Source: Saxidomus purpurata (lineage: Eukaryota > Mollusca > Bivalvia > Venerida > Veneridae). Taken from it: a stretch of DNA of 64,000 nt. The stretch spans positions 33,651,997 to 33,715,996 of the forward strand of contig JAFMSR010000003.1 in assembly GCA_022818135.1 (NCBI GenBank), read 5' to 3'. The notes below the pieces were generated by a model, which worked only from the letters and a program-made list of their open reading frames with translations, was not told where the DNA came from and did no database searches. Position numbers and translations under genes: made by a program. Shown piece after piece: positions 36,739 to 48,468 of this stretch. Positions within the stretch are counted from its first letter, which is position 1, and every line of letters begins with the position of its first letter.

Positions 36739-37520
36739 CTAGATGGGTGTTCAGTAGAACACTTGTGTCGCTCTCTTACGCTTTGTCAGAATAACCAATA
36801 ATTTTGTGACAAAATCTAAGTACAAAAAGGGGCATAACTCTGTCAAATATGACCTTGACCTACAAAATTTGCCGGCATCATGACGTTTATGTCATAAGCA
36901 ATACAATTTGAAAGTTTGGTGAAGAAATCTTAAGAAATAGCAAAGTTATAGCCATCATTAAGTTTTCGTGACAAAATCTAAGTACCAAAAGGGAAGTAAC
37001 TCTGTCAAATATGACCTTGACCTACAAAATTTGGCAGCATCACAACCCTTTTGACAAAGCAATACAATTTGAAAGTTTGATAAAGAAATCTTAAGAAATG
37101 GCAAAGTTATAGCAAAAATCTAAGTATAAAAAGGGCATAACTCTGTCAAATATGGCCTTGACCTACAAAATTAAGCGGCATCATGACCCTAATGTCATAA
37201 GTGATGCAATTTGAAAGTTAGATGAAGACATTTTAAAGAATGGCAAAGTTATAGCCAACGTTAAGTTTTCGTGACAAAATCTAAGTACAAAAAGGGGCAT
37301 AACTCTGTCAAATATGACCTTGACCTACACAATTTGGCGGCATCATGACCCTTTTGTCATAAGCAATACAATTGTAAAGTTTAATGAAGAAATCTTAAGA
37401 AATAGCAAAGTTATGGCCAACGTTAAGTTTGTGTGACGGACGGACCGACGGACCGACGGACGGACGGACGGACAAAGCGATCCCTATGTATCGCCTTTTC
37501 TCCGAAAGGGCGACACAAAA
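36739..37520 (-). mobile_element. Helentron/pearl-like element inserted in block B
   Basis: Absent from block A at 20080-20090, so the ends are known closely. On the minus strand it starts TTTTGTGTCGCCC with a hairpin and a (GTCC)n tract. It continues with four tandem units of about 142-162 bp (marked by AAAATCTAAGTA on the plus strand at 36811, 36973, 37115 and 37276). It ends with the hairpin GTGTTC-TACT-GAACAC, CCAT and CTAG next to a T. A short 3' hairpin followed by CTAG and insertion next to T are Helitron hallmarks. It encodes no protein. Confidence 0.75.
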
Positions 37521-37959
37521 GCCAAAGTAAAGCTGAATATTTTGAATTCCTTTAGACTTTTTATACAATATCAAGAACTTAGAAATAAACCCTATAATTT
37601 TACTGTCAACACAACAATTTGAACATCATATCTAAGCTCACCAAGAAAAATCATTATGAGCATTTAAATGTATTTGACTATGAAAGACTAAAAGTAACAA
37701 AATTCTCTTACCGCTATGTTTCCGTGCTACGTATCGAATGCCTAGACCATTACAAGTTCACTTATATACATTTTGTGTATAATAGAAATCAATGTGGGCT
37801 GTTAAATAAGTTTGCCCTGCCCATGTACCTTAGTTGGTCCTGGCTGACTTTTATTGAGAAGCGGGAAAAATTATATGACGTAAACTACGCTGAGCCCGTC
37901 CTTATGCATTTTATAGTTTACGATATTCAAATATATATATGTTAATGTGATATAAATGG

Positions 37960-38258
37960 TGTATTTGTAAATATTTTTAGAGTTGTATCGTTAGTACCGG
38001 ATAATCCATATGACCAACGCCCCAAGAAGAGTTTAGTTATTATAGGTTTCGGGGGATACAGAACGCGGTCCGTTCCAGAGACACCCCCTGGTTCTTTAAC
38101 ATATCCGGTGTACAGCACCTATACGTCGGACCATGGTTTAGGTCTCATCCGAAAGACCATTAGTTATGTTAGTGAAAGAGCAGGGGATCAAACCTGCTAT
38201 CCCTGGATTACCAGTCCAGCGCGTTAACCACTCGACCACTGACCTGCCCCTGTGGTAT
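37960..38258 (-). mobile_element. tRNA-derived SINE inserted in block B
   Basis: The minus-strand head (about 38176-38250) has GTGGTCGAGTGGTTAACGCG as an A-box region, a perfect anticodon stem CTGGA/TCCAG around CTGGTAA, and a T arm with one extra loop base. The body runs to about 37965. TATAAATG flanks both sides, and block A lacks the insertion near 20500. Confidence 0.75.
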
Positions 38259-38499
38259 AAATGATAAGACAAAAAAATACCTAGATAATTTATTTTACGC
38301 AGTTTATAAGTAAGGAGAGTAAAACTTGTGTATCGTATATCTCAGTTTCCAGCATCAATTCTTTACATATGTACTACGTATTAATACCGCTCAAACTTAC
38401 CATCATTATTTTAGATAAGTCATAAATCAGTGATTTTTACTACTAAAATAATGAGCATTGTTGTTATGTAAAGTGAATTAAAAGGTCGGTTGTGCTCAC

Positions 38500-38590
38500 C
38501 AATCTGTTTGTGACCGACCCCAGCATCTCTCCATTGATGCGGTGAATGTTTGTTTTTGTGTCTAAATAAGATGTTTTTATTAGGCAATGC
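38500..38590 (-). other. Candidate 5' untranslated exon of TIMP copy 2
   Basis: Counterpart of 20640-20720 with the same GTGAGC donor on the minus strand and higher conservation than its surroundings. Inference only. Confidence 0.3.
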
Positions 38591-39978
38591 CACCCTTCTT
38601 TTTTTTCAGAAGTTTGTAATTTTTAATAATGATCACTGGAATATCTTGATCTATTTATATTAAGTTGTAAAGTAGATTTATTCCGACTGAATATAGAGAA
38701 GATATTCTCGTTTAACTATCCTTGTCTAAAATTGAAAAAAAGAATTCTGTTTGATCTCTTTTTATCTATATAAATCAGCCAGCTAGAGGAATAACTCTGA
38801 ATGACATGTTTTACATGTTTTCAAATAATCTACTTGCTGTGACTTACTTGAGCATTACTTAACTTTAAGTATTACATATTCTTTAACAGAAACTTTTCGT
38901 CATTTTTTTTATTTACCTCCTGAATGTTAAACGAGAAATTGGAAATTGGTCGGAACCCTGCAATGTAAAATATTGTAACTTGTTAGAAACTTTTATCTCA
39001 GGCTCAACATTGTATGCTTCTAGTATAGTTCATAAACTATAAATGATGACATTTTACCAGATCTCGCCTCATAAAACGCTAATCAGTGTAAGTAACGATT
39101 AACAACATGATAACTATAGTAACTACTAATATCTTAAGGTCAATGCCAGTTATGATGTCTTGTCTTATAAAGAGGCATACAAACAAACATAAAGGGAATA
39201 CCGTCGATGATAGTCACACAAAAAGATCCTCGGTTATTTTTGTGACAACCTTACGGGTCTAATTAACAATAATCAGAAGCAGGCCAGACAGGCCACATCT
39301 GAATATTTTCAGGACAATCTCTCACATATTTCAATAGTTATGCTGACGGAGCACGGTAACCATAGTTACTGTAAATAAGATTTTTGACATTTGAGCAAGT
39401 GGGGTATTACTAAATTACAGTAATTACAGATAAGCGTTGTCGGAAATGACAACTTAACATCCAATAAGCTGTATATATTCGTGCAATAAGTTTACTACAT
39501 TTCGTTTTTATGTAAGATATTTCGATACTAAATTGTAGCACATTTCATATCCACACACTGAACTATCAATTCTACTAAGCATATGAGGAACACGACAAGG
39601 AGCGTGTCAAAATGGTTCTGTCGTTCCGTCAATTTCTGTACGAATGAACAGACTCTGTTTAAGCTACTTTATACATTTGTTTTTTTGTAAGATTACTTGT
39701 TGCTCTTATATTGCCAAAAAGATATATATTACCGGCAAAATTGACCTTCATGTCTAATGAAATCACATGATATAAATATATAGAAGATATGTAATATATT
39801 CGAACGAAAAGAGATGTTTTGATATTTTCACTAGCGCGAAGTGCGACTGTACATGTGAAAATTGTATCAATTTAAGTAAAAATATGTTCCATATCGCCTC
39901 CAAATAAACAAAGTTTCTTTTGTCTTAACCCGCGTGTACGGTTTATTACGTTATGGCCGTTCGAAGGATATATAGGGA

Positions 39979-40100
39979 ATATTATAACAGTCGGTTGATC
40001 TGCGGCGTCGTATCTTTTGAGTTGGCTGTGTAGTTCCGGATCCTGATCTATGCAGCCAACGAGAAAAATACATAAGCAGATCAACCGTTTGTTATAATAT
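39979..40100. mobile_element. 122-bp MITE with 25-bp TIRs
   Basis: 39979-40003 and 40076-40100 are inverted copies differing at two positions (shared ends ATATTATAACA and CGGTTGATCTGC). A second inverted pair GTTGGCTG/CAGCCAAC lies inside (40021-40028, 40053-40060). It occurs only in block B. Confidence 0.75.
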
Positions 40101-40501
40101 GCCTTTTATTATATACTTTTTACCGAATATCATCTGTTAACTTTTATATAAACGTTAATTTGTGTCATTAATGGCAAAACTCAACGTAACGCGCTATTTC
40201 GTGTCACGTTTTATATGACGTCGATGACGTCACTTCCCTCTTCCGTGTATAAACAAACAACATTAATAAAAAGTAAATGCAAAATCTTCCTGGTTTGTTT
40301 AATGCGAAGAAGGCGTTGTATTCATTTGTCTTCAAATGTGACCATAAAAAAAGATACGGGTAAATCCATCTAATACGGACAATTTGATACGGGATGTTGT
40401 ATTTGACTGCACAAATACTAAAGAAAATTCAGATAAACATTAGTAGGTGTATAATAAAAACATTATTGCATATGTTACTATATATAGTATCAAATTGGAC
40501 T

Positions 40502-40990
40502 TTGATTGTCGGTGATACGGGCCGATAAAACGATCACGTGACGTAGTGTGCCGATAACTGATATCGGCACACTTGCTAGTGTGCCAGAAAATTCGTATTG
40601 AGGCTATTTCCGGTCAACTGTGCAGCAACGTTAGACTGTCAGCACGTGAAAACGTTGACGTAATTGACAACGTAGACGTAACGGAAAATGGCCGCCGAAA
40701 GGACACATCTGTTTCTCAACGTTTATTGAATTTAGAATTTAGGCTTATTGAGCACCGAAATGTGGAAACTGGCACGTTTGCTTTTGTGGAGAGTATGAAT
40801 AATTTATTCATTCAATGGCATTTATCTTTATGAAATAGTATAAGTATTGCAGGAATGTGCGTTTTGTATCTTTTTGTCTTATCTTTTCCCATTTTCAGCA
40901 TGTTCAACATATGCAATAAAAAGGTAATTATACGGGGCAGGTGTACCTTTAGGCGATATTGGTACACTTGGTGAGCTATAGGCCCGTATT
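40502..40990 (+). mobile_element. Non-autonomous DNA element, copy 2 (uninterrupted)
   Basis: Same left end, nested GTGTGCC/GGCACAC hairpins and interior as 10678-11632, but without the nested MITE. The terminal segment (40925-40990) is in the opposite orientation to copy 1 and lacks the closing arm. It is located inside block B where block A has unrelated sequence. Confidence 0.6.
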
Positions 40991-42106
40991 TCATTAGTTA
41001 GCATGAAATAAAACACAGAAATATCGTAGTGAAATTATAGGCCTTGTCAGGATTTGCTACCAATCGGGGTTATTTTATATAATCGGGGCTCCTACAACAC
41101 CCCTTTCTGTTCTTTGGTCCTTACATTTGAGCACATCACTGTTATGTCAAGAGTTAAGAAGCTTTGTCTAATCCCCCCACCCCATTCTTTCCAAAAAAGA
41201 ACAAACACGACAAATGTGTCATTTATAGTATTGGTGCGCTTTATTGGTCGTTCTAGCGTGTTGGTGTGCCCTTCAAAAGAATGTGATGGTAAAAAATCAG
41301 CCACCAATTAGTAAACGACAACCGTTGTTTATTTAGTAAACAATAAAGTTCCGCATATCAAATGTGGACATGATGTCCTACGTGATTATTGTTCTCACAA
41401 TTACGGAAAATATCTAATGAGGCAATCCACGTAGATTAGTGAAAATGAGGTAATTTAGCAGTTATCAAAATATTTGCTATTTTGAACATTATACAGCAAT
41501 AATAATTGTCCTTTTTTCAGATACCAAAAAAGGACATGGGAAATATGTGCTGTAATGCCTTGGTTTAATGTCCCAGAGCCTATAAAACAAATGTGTTATA
41601 TGCTTATAGATGAATGACATGTGGACAGAACTCTAGTACCAGACACGTTTCATTTTACATACAACTAAACAAATTGCAGTGAGTAATTTGCCAGTCTGTC
41701 GCCCCATCCATTTCACCTTTGAGTAATCTTTTATGCTCTATTCGACTGGGCATGCAGTAGTTTAAAGGCACATGATCACTTCGATTGTTACAATTTCATG
41801 TTGCACTTAGATGTCTTACCGGCACAATTTACCATTATTTGTACACATGTACAAAAATCACACCTTTTTTGGTATGTGAATACCTTCCTATATGATTGCT
41901 CCGTCGCAGTGGCATTTGCCGCATTACATCTTTCATTCATATCGATCATTCATACAGTTCGAAAAGATACAAGAACATAATTCAAACTTTTGACCTGTCT
42001 TCAGGATTAATTTGATTTAGAAATATACTTTTGGCATTTTTAACAAGGATATCTTTGTTTTTTAAGTTTTCATCTTTTCCCAGTATCGCGGTTGCATGGA
42101 TATTAT
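40991..42106. other. End of block B, no gene recognised
   Basis: From about 41345 it is collinear with 22310-23096. The part 41000-41345 has no partner. Only short frames without motifs are present. Confidence 0.45.
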
Positions 42107-42300
42107 TAGTCTCACTATTTCCACTTCGAAGGCAAACCGATTTTACAGGTTGACATTTTAATTACAGCTGTCCGCCTTCTACGTCTCACTTTGATGTGCG
42201 AATTTGGGCACTTATAAACGCAATAAAATCCAACATTTAAATGTATTTATGGTTTAATATGATAGGATTAAGTTTACTCAGTTCCAAGTTACGTTTACTT
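42107..42300 (-). repeat. Interspersed repeat, inverted copy of 10320-10550
   Basis: Begins at the exact point where similarity to block A ends (TATTATTAGTCTCACTATTTC). It may therefore mark the duplication breakpoint. Confidence 0.6.
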
Positions 42301-42304
42301 ATTC

Positions 42305-42319
42305 GGGGGGGGGGGGGGG
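42305..42319 (+). repeat. Poly-G run (15 G)
   Basis: Uninterrupted G homopolymer directly after the inverted repeat at the block B edge. Its length is uncertain. Confidence 0.75.
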
Positions 42320-43113
42320 TGAACGTAGCCCCGTTTCTTTAGAGAGTTAAGCGACGAACCGGTATCTGCGGAGGAAAAATGGTGGAAGTTTTAATTTACA
42401 CACCTGCATCAATCGGTGAAATATAGAAATAAACGGCATATCCTGCCGTATATAAAGGTCCATTACTAACACCAAATCGCATTTTCTTTTAATTCTGGAA
42501 TTGTAACAGGGAAATACAGTTTGAAACAGGCTTCTAAAACTTTTCAATAGCCGTGGAGTATTTCCCTGTTTGAAATACTGCTGAAGAAAAACGAGTGAAT
42601 GTTTGTGTATTTCCTTAGATTGACCTGGGTGGTCTTTTTGTCCTAATTTCGCTTTATTGAATGTTGTAAACAGTCAGACATATACATTGCACATCATTTG
42701 AAGTAAATTTCTTCAATTATAATTCAAAATAGGCATACTTATTTGTGTGCAACCTATTTACAGCCTCTCTCTTGGAGATTTCTAGAAAATTACAAAGATA
42801 TCTGAAAACGGGAAAACTTACATTCGTTTTTGAAAAGGCAAAATATAATTTATTAATTCTTTTGTTAAACTCAAATTTTCAACACAACATGGTCACATTC
42901 AATGCAGTGTGTCATATTTTCCTTCTGAGAAGACGCCCGTTACGATTCCAGATTTAAAAAAAAATCGATTTGGTGTTAGTAATGTATGTTTAAAAACGTG
43001 CATGTTTAGGTTTCAACATTCAGATTTTAATTTTAATAAAGTGGTGAGATTTTTCTTAAAATCTTAGGTTTTCTTTTAAAGACATATTTAATTCTTCAAT
43101 TTAGAGCGGAAAA
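42320..43113. other. Non-coding spacer before the LINE
   Basis: No gene or endonuclease-like sequence of the downstream LINE was recognised, consistent with a 5'-truncated LINE insertion. Confidence 0.45.
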
Positions 43114-44064
43114 TTGTTATTTGAATTAGGTCAGTTGTGTATTATACGCTGGTTGTACCTAATATTGAAACTACACTGTCTGCCTAATATGCAGCACATT
43201 ACAATTAGGCGTAGAGGTGTTACAGTTTTTTTAGATAGAAGTAATATGATTGTAAATAACCAGCCAACTACTACAGATAACCCAGGTAATGATAATGATT
43301 GTGAATTCTTAAACAGAAATATATCTGTGTTTGAAGTTGAAAAAGCCATTAAAAAAGCCAAATTAGGTAAAGCTTGTGGTATTGATAATCTTCCTATAGA
43401 GCTATTTAAAAATGAATGTAGCATATCATTCTTGTATGTACTATTCAATGTTTGTTTTGAGACAGGAGTTATCCCCTCAGAATGGAACAATATAATAATT
43501 AATCCTATTCCAAAGTCTGGCTGCTCTGAACCCCGAGATCCGTTAACTTATCGAGGTACAATGTATTGCATTATCATGTTCCATGTATAAAATTTACTGT
43601 TCAATTCTTAATGATCTATTATCATCATGGGTTGAAAATAAGAATATTTTAGTCGATGAACAGAATGGGTTTAGAAAACAGAGAAACACTGTTTACCATA
43701 TTCAGTCTCTTACAAGTATTATTGACACAAGAAAAAAAATTAAAACAGTCAACATTTTGTGCTTTTATAGATTTTAAAAAGGCGTATGATTTTATTAATA
43801 TAAGTGTTTTATGGCAGAAGTTATGTAATGATAATAATGATATGAATGGTAAAATACTTAAAGCAGTCAAATCTCTGTATAACAATGTTTCATCAAGTTT
43901 TAGAGTTAATGGTCTTTTTACAGACTGATTTTCAGTACAGTGCGGTTTACGCCAAGGGTGTTCTCTGTCACCCTTATTGTTTAACATATTCGTAAATGAC
44001 TTAGCTATTAGTATTAAGGCTACCGATAAAGGTGTTAATTTTGGTGGTGAGAAAATTTGTATTT
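43114..44064 (+). pseudogene. LINE reverse transcriptase, N-terminal half (interrupted)
   Basis: RT fingers and palm fragments in order: NISVFEVEKAIKKAKLGKAC and GIDNLPIELFKNE (43320-43415), IPSEWNNIIINPIPKSG, then MYKIYC..NKNILVDEQNGFRK (43583-43680), CAFIDFKKAYD (catalytic region A, about 43760-43792), and CGLRQGCSLSPLLFN (about 43940-43985). Frame changes near 43560 and 43680 and a TGA near 43926 break the reading frame. The endonuclease domain is missing, as in 5'-truncated LINE copies. A Helentron-like element interrupts it at 44064/44065. The clade is not assigned. Confidence 0.85.
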
Positions 44065-45214
44065 TTAGCTCACCTGGCTACGCCAGGGTGAGCTTTTCTG
44101 ATCGATGATTATCCGTCGTCCGTCGTCTGTCGTCCGTCAACATTTTGATTCAAATGACATTTCCTCTGAAACCTCTAGGCCAATGTTGATAAAACTATGC
44201 AGGAATGTTCCTTGCATGAAGCTCTACCAAAAGTGTTCAAAGAATTCCATTCCATGCAGAACTCTGGTTGCTAGGGCAACAAATAGGAAAAACTTTAAAA
44301 ATCTTCTTCTCTGAAACCACAAGGCCTAGAGCTTAGATATTTGGCATGTAGCATTGTCTAGTGGACCTCTACCAAGATTGTTCAAATTATGACCCCCGGG
44401 TCAAAATTGACCCCGCGCGGTCGGGCCCTTAGTTTTTGCATATGAATATATAGGGAAAACTTTAAAAATCTTCTTCTCTGAAACCACAAGGCCTAGAGCT
44501 AAGATATTTAGCATGTTGCATTGTCTAGTGGACCTCTACCAATATCGTTCAAATTATGAGCCCCGGGTCAAAACTGACCCCGCCCAGGGGGTCACTTAGT
44601 TTTGCATAGGAATATATAGGAAAAACTTTAAAAATCTTCTTCTCTGAAACCACAAGGCCTAGAGCTTAGATATTTGGCATGTAGCATTGGCTAGTGGACC
44701 TCTACCAAGATTGTTCAAATTATGAGCCCCGGATCAAAATTGACCCCGCACCGGGGGTCACTTAGTTTTACATAGGCTTATATAGTAAAAACTTTAAAAA
44801 TCTTCTTCTCTGAAACCACAAGGCCTAGAGCTTAGATATTTGGCATGTAGCATTGGCTAGTGGACCTCTACCAAGATTGTTCAAATTATGACCCCCGGGT
44901 CGAAATTGACCCCGCACCGGGGGTCACTTAGTTTTGCATGGGAATATATAGTAAAAACTTTAAAAATCTTCTTCTCTGAAACCACAAGGCCTAGAGTTTA
45001 GATATTTGGCATGTAGCATTGCCTAGTAGACCTCTTTAAAGTTTGTTCAAATTATGCCCCTGGGGTCAAAATTGACCTTGCCCGGGGGGATCATTTGTTT
45101 TACAAAGGCGTATATAGGAAAACTTATTTGGTATATAACATTATCTAGTGATCTTCCACCAGGCAAGTGGACTTGTACCAAGGTGAGCGATATAGGGCCA
45201 TCTTGGCCCTCTTG
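44065..45214 (+). mobile_element. Helentron/pearl-like element inserted in the LINE
   Basis: The left end is TTAGCTCACCTGGC with a GCTCACCTGGC/GCCAGGGTGAGC hairpin, followed by a (GTC)n-rich stretch. Five tandem units of 166-167 bp follow (CTTTAAAAATCTTC at 44293, 44460, 44626, 44792 and 44958). The right end is the hairpin AGGGCCA-TCT-TGGCCCT followed by CTTG. Removing it joins ATTT to TATT, with no target duplication, and keeps the LINE frame. A second copy at 46754 begins with the same TTAGCTCACCTGGC. Confidence 0.8.
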
Positions 45215-46447
45215 TATTATATGCAGACGAAATTGTTTTGTTAGCCAGTAATGAAGACGATCTCCACTTTATGCTTAACGTTTTAAGTGAGTGGTGTTCT
45301 AAGAATACTATGATCATTAATTCGACAAAAAGTAATGTGATTCATTTCAGACCAAATTCTATTAGTAGAACTACATATTCTTTTACGTGTGGTGAGCATT
45401 CCCTAAGTGTCGTAGATAAATATACTTACCCTGGACTACTGTTTGGGTGAGTATCTAAATTTTGAGATAACAGCAAAGTGTTTGCCAAAAGTGCCGGTAG
45501 AGCCTTGGGTTTGTTAATAGATAAAAGTAAATCCCTGGTGGGGATGCCCTACACAGTTTTCAAGAAACTATATGAGTCTACAGTTTGGCCTGTAATAGCT
45601 TATGGAGCTTCTGTTTGGGGAACCAAATGGTTTTCTTGTATAAATGCTGTTGAGCATAGGGCCCTCGGGTTCTTTTTGGGGTCTGGTAAATACACACCCA
45701 ACAGTGCTCTTTATGGTGAGTTTGCCTGGAGCCCACCTCAAGTGAAACAATGGAGGTCTGTTTCGCAGATCTGGTACAGATTAAAGAATATGAACCGTAG
45801 TAGATTAAACTACATAGTATTCAATTTTTGTAATATGAAATGTAGTAGAATTTGCAAAAACTGGAATTATATTGTAGACAATCATTTTTCTGATATAAAG
45901 TTTGCAAATAGGTCTAGCACGAGCATGTCATCGAGGAAATTTAGTGCTGAAATTGAACAATTAACTGGGGATAAATTTATTGTTTCTTGGAAGGCTAATG
46001 TTCAAAACCCAGTTGGACCATCTGGCAGAGGTAGAAATAAATTGAGAACATGCTCTATGTTTAAGACCAACCATGGGACTGAACAGAATATTAATATGCC
46101 AATGAGTTTTAAACATAGGTTGATCAGCTCTAGCAAAATTTAGATGTGGGGTAGCTCCCATTAGACTAGAAACCGGGAGATATGAAAGCATATCTGAACA
46201 GTTACGATTATGTCCAGTCTGTAAACAAACTGTTGAAAATGAATCTCATGTGTTATTACATTGTCATGCTTATGATAATATTAGAAATGAGTTGTTTGTG
46301 GAAGCTAATGCAGTTACTAATGGTTTTAGTTATCTCTCAGATAATGATAAAATGAAATTTATGTTATTTAATAATGCAATTGTTAAATTCACTGCCAAAA
46401 CCTGCTATTCTATATTGAAAACGAGGAACAACCTTTTATACAGGTAA
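45215..46447 (+). pseudogene. LINE reverse transcriptase, C-terminal half
   Basis: Starts with the RT active-site box written YADE (expected YADD) followed by IVLLASNEDDL, then thumb sequence: RPNSISRTTYSF, the KLYESTVWPVIAYGASVWG motif at about 45570, and a long conserved C-terminus. A final CPVCKQTVENESHVLLHC (about 46215-46268) is the zinc-binding C-terminal motif of many LINEs. Stops near 45448 and 45468 and a frame change near 46140 break it. The last frame ends at 46447. The substitution of the second catalytic Asp by Glu adds evidence that the copy is dead. Confidence 0.85.
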
Positions 46448-46753
46448 AGTACTGTAATATGCAAAATTTTATTGTAAATAATATGCAATATTTCTATTTT
46501 AAGATGTTGCTACTATCTTTTAACGTATGTGTAGGTTATCATTGCTAATCAGTTCACCTCTGATCTGATCAGGGTTGATATATGTTTTCTTAAAACATTT
46601 CTTAATATGCGCAGTAGTGCCCCAGTCCTCCAATTTCAGTTTTTTACCCATGTACTTTTATTGCAGTTTTTAGTGGAATATTAGCATTGGTAACATAATT
46701 TTTAACATGTACATATATTCTATGATAATGATATATGTAACCCATTTATTTTG

Positions 46754-47510
46754 TTAGCTCACCTGGCACAAAGTGCCAGAGTGAGCTATTAGGATCACTC
46801 TCCGTCCGGGGTCCGTCGTACGTAGTACGTCGTACGTCCGTCCACCATTTCCCCCAAACAACATCTCCTCTGAAACCACTGGGCCATGTTGATGAAACTT
46901 TGCAGGGATGTTCCTTGCGTGAAGCTCTATTAAAGTTGTTCAAAGAATTCCATTCAATGCAGAACTCTGGTTGCTATGGCAACGAATAGGAAAAACGTAA
47001 AAGAATTTTTTCTCTGTAACTACAAGGCCTAGAGCTTAGATATTTACCATGTTGCATTGTCTAGTGGACCTCTACCAAAATTTTTCAAATTATGCCCCTG
47101 GGATCAAAATTGATCTTGCCCGGGGGTCACTTAGTTTTACATAGGTTTATATAGGAAAAACTTTAAAAATCTTCTTCTCTGAAACCACAAGGCCTAGAGC
47201 TTAGATATTTAGCCTGTTGCATTGTCTAGTTGACCTCTACCATGATTGTTCAAATTATGAGCCCCGGGTTAAAATTGACCCCTCCCGGGGGTTATTGGTT
47301 ATACAAAGGCTTATATAGTAAAAACTTTAAAAATCTTCTTCTTCTCTGAAACCACAAGGCCTAGAGCTTAGATATTTGGCATGTAGCATTGTCTAGTGGA
47401 CCTCTACCAAGATTGTTCAAATCATGACCCCCTAGTCAAAATTACCCCTTCCCAGGAGGGGGGAAGTCATTTGATTTCACATAGGCTTATATAGGGAAAA
47501 CAAAAAAAAT
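46754..47510 (+). mobile_element. Helentron/pearl-like element, truncated second copy
   Basis: Begins TTAGCTCACCTGGC with the same terminal hairpin, then a GTCCGTCG-rich stretch. Units at about 46996, 47161 and 47325 have 164-165-bp spacing. The right terminal hairpin and CTTG end are missing. Confidence 0.7.
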
Positions 47511-48468
47511 AGAGTCTCCTATAACTCATTATTGAGTGGCAGCATTACATGTGTTATTTTTTATTCATGTCCATTGTATTGAAAATGTATATGCTGATGA
47601 GACTGAAATAAACTATGAAATATGTAATAAAATAACAGATCTGTGAAAGGGGTCACATATGATGAATAAGTAATGAATTGTGAAAGACTAAATAATTTAA
47701 GTTTTCTTGCCATTATTAAAACAGTATTCTAACACTACTGAAAATTTCTCCTATAAAGGCAAAGAAGGATTTAAGCGTGATATACCTACCACGTATATCT
47801 CGCTAGGCGTCCGGAACTATTTTTGACTGCTGCAATTCCCTCCAGCGTAATTTTCACACAACATCATGAGTGTGCATGCGCTAATACGCTTGAATTTGTT
47901 GTGAATGAATTCACGTGACGTAAAAAAATCGTAGCAAACTTTTCTACACTTCCGGTATCGCCAGCAATATCAGCAATTTTTTACAACAAAGATAAATGTT
48001 CGTAAATCTTATACTATCATGAGATATAAGATTTTGGCACAGTACAACCTAGACAAAAATAACGCGGCTGCGATCGCCATAAATAGTTAAGAATACAGGT
48101 AAATCCAGAGTTGTTTACTATTCTTATGAACATATCTACAGCAGATATCCTTATTTTCATTAATCTCAATCAATCTTAAATGTTGACAAGGTTTATTTTA
48201 TCAGAAAGTTATGTTTGCGGTGGAGACATATGCATTCTTACTTAAAATATTTCGACCCAGAAGGGACGTCGGAATTATGGTTAATATTGTAAAATCTAAT
48301 ATGGTTCCCAACTTGACACGTGTATATAAAAGAACAGAATATGCCGTTTACGCCCAGAGAGAGGGTGATGCACCTTAAAACCATAAGATAAGATTTACGC
48401 TAAGAATTCGCCGGACTCTCAGAGTGTTCACATCGAGGAACACTTATTAATTAAAGAAAATTACACAG
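47511..48468. other. Intergenic repeats
   Basis: Holds a reverse-orientation copy (47780-47965) of the TIMP-intron repeat at 14500-14760 and a same-orientation match (48020-48160) to 23920-24065. 47650-47730 resembles 23120-23185. No gene recognised. Confidence 0.5.

Larger units (their letters stand above)
30147..42106. repeat. Segmental duplication block B (TIMP locus copy)
   Basis: Same-orientation partner of 11727-23096. Block B alone carries the palindrome at 32329-32392, the Helentron-like element at 36739-37520, the SINE at about 37960-38258, and a 1.4-kb stretch (39930-41345) with a MITE and a DNA element. It starts only about 180 bp after block C ends. Confidence 0.85.

Noticed and set aside
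37619..37945. 108-codon plus-strand frame in block B
   Set aside because: The equivalent sequence in block A is interrupted, and no family motif is present.
43131..43490. 119-codon minus-strand frame
   Set aside because: It is the antisense shadow of the LINE reverse transcriptase.
44057..45218. 7-bp target duplication TTGTATT around the Helentron-like element
   Set aside because: The repeat is real, but joining at it leaves the LINE one base out of frame, whereas joining ATTT to TATT with no duplication restores the frame. The TTGTATT match is best read as coincidence with the CTTG end.
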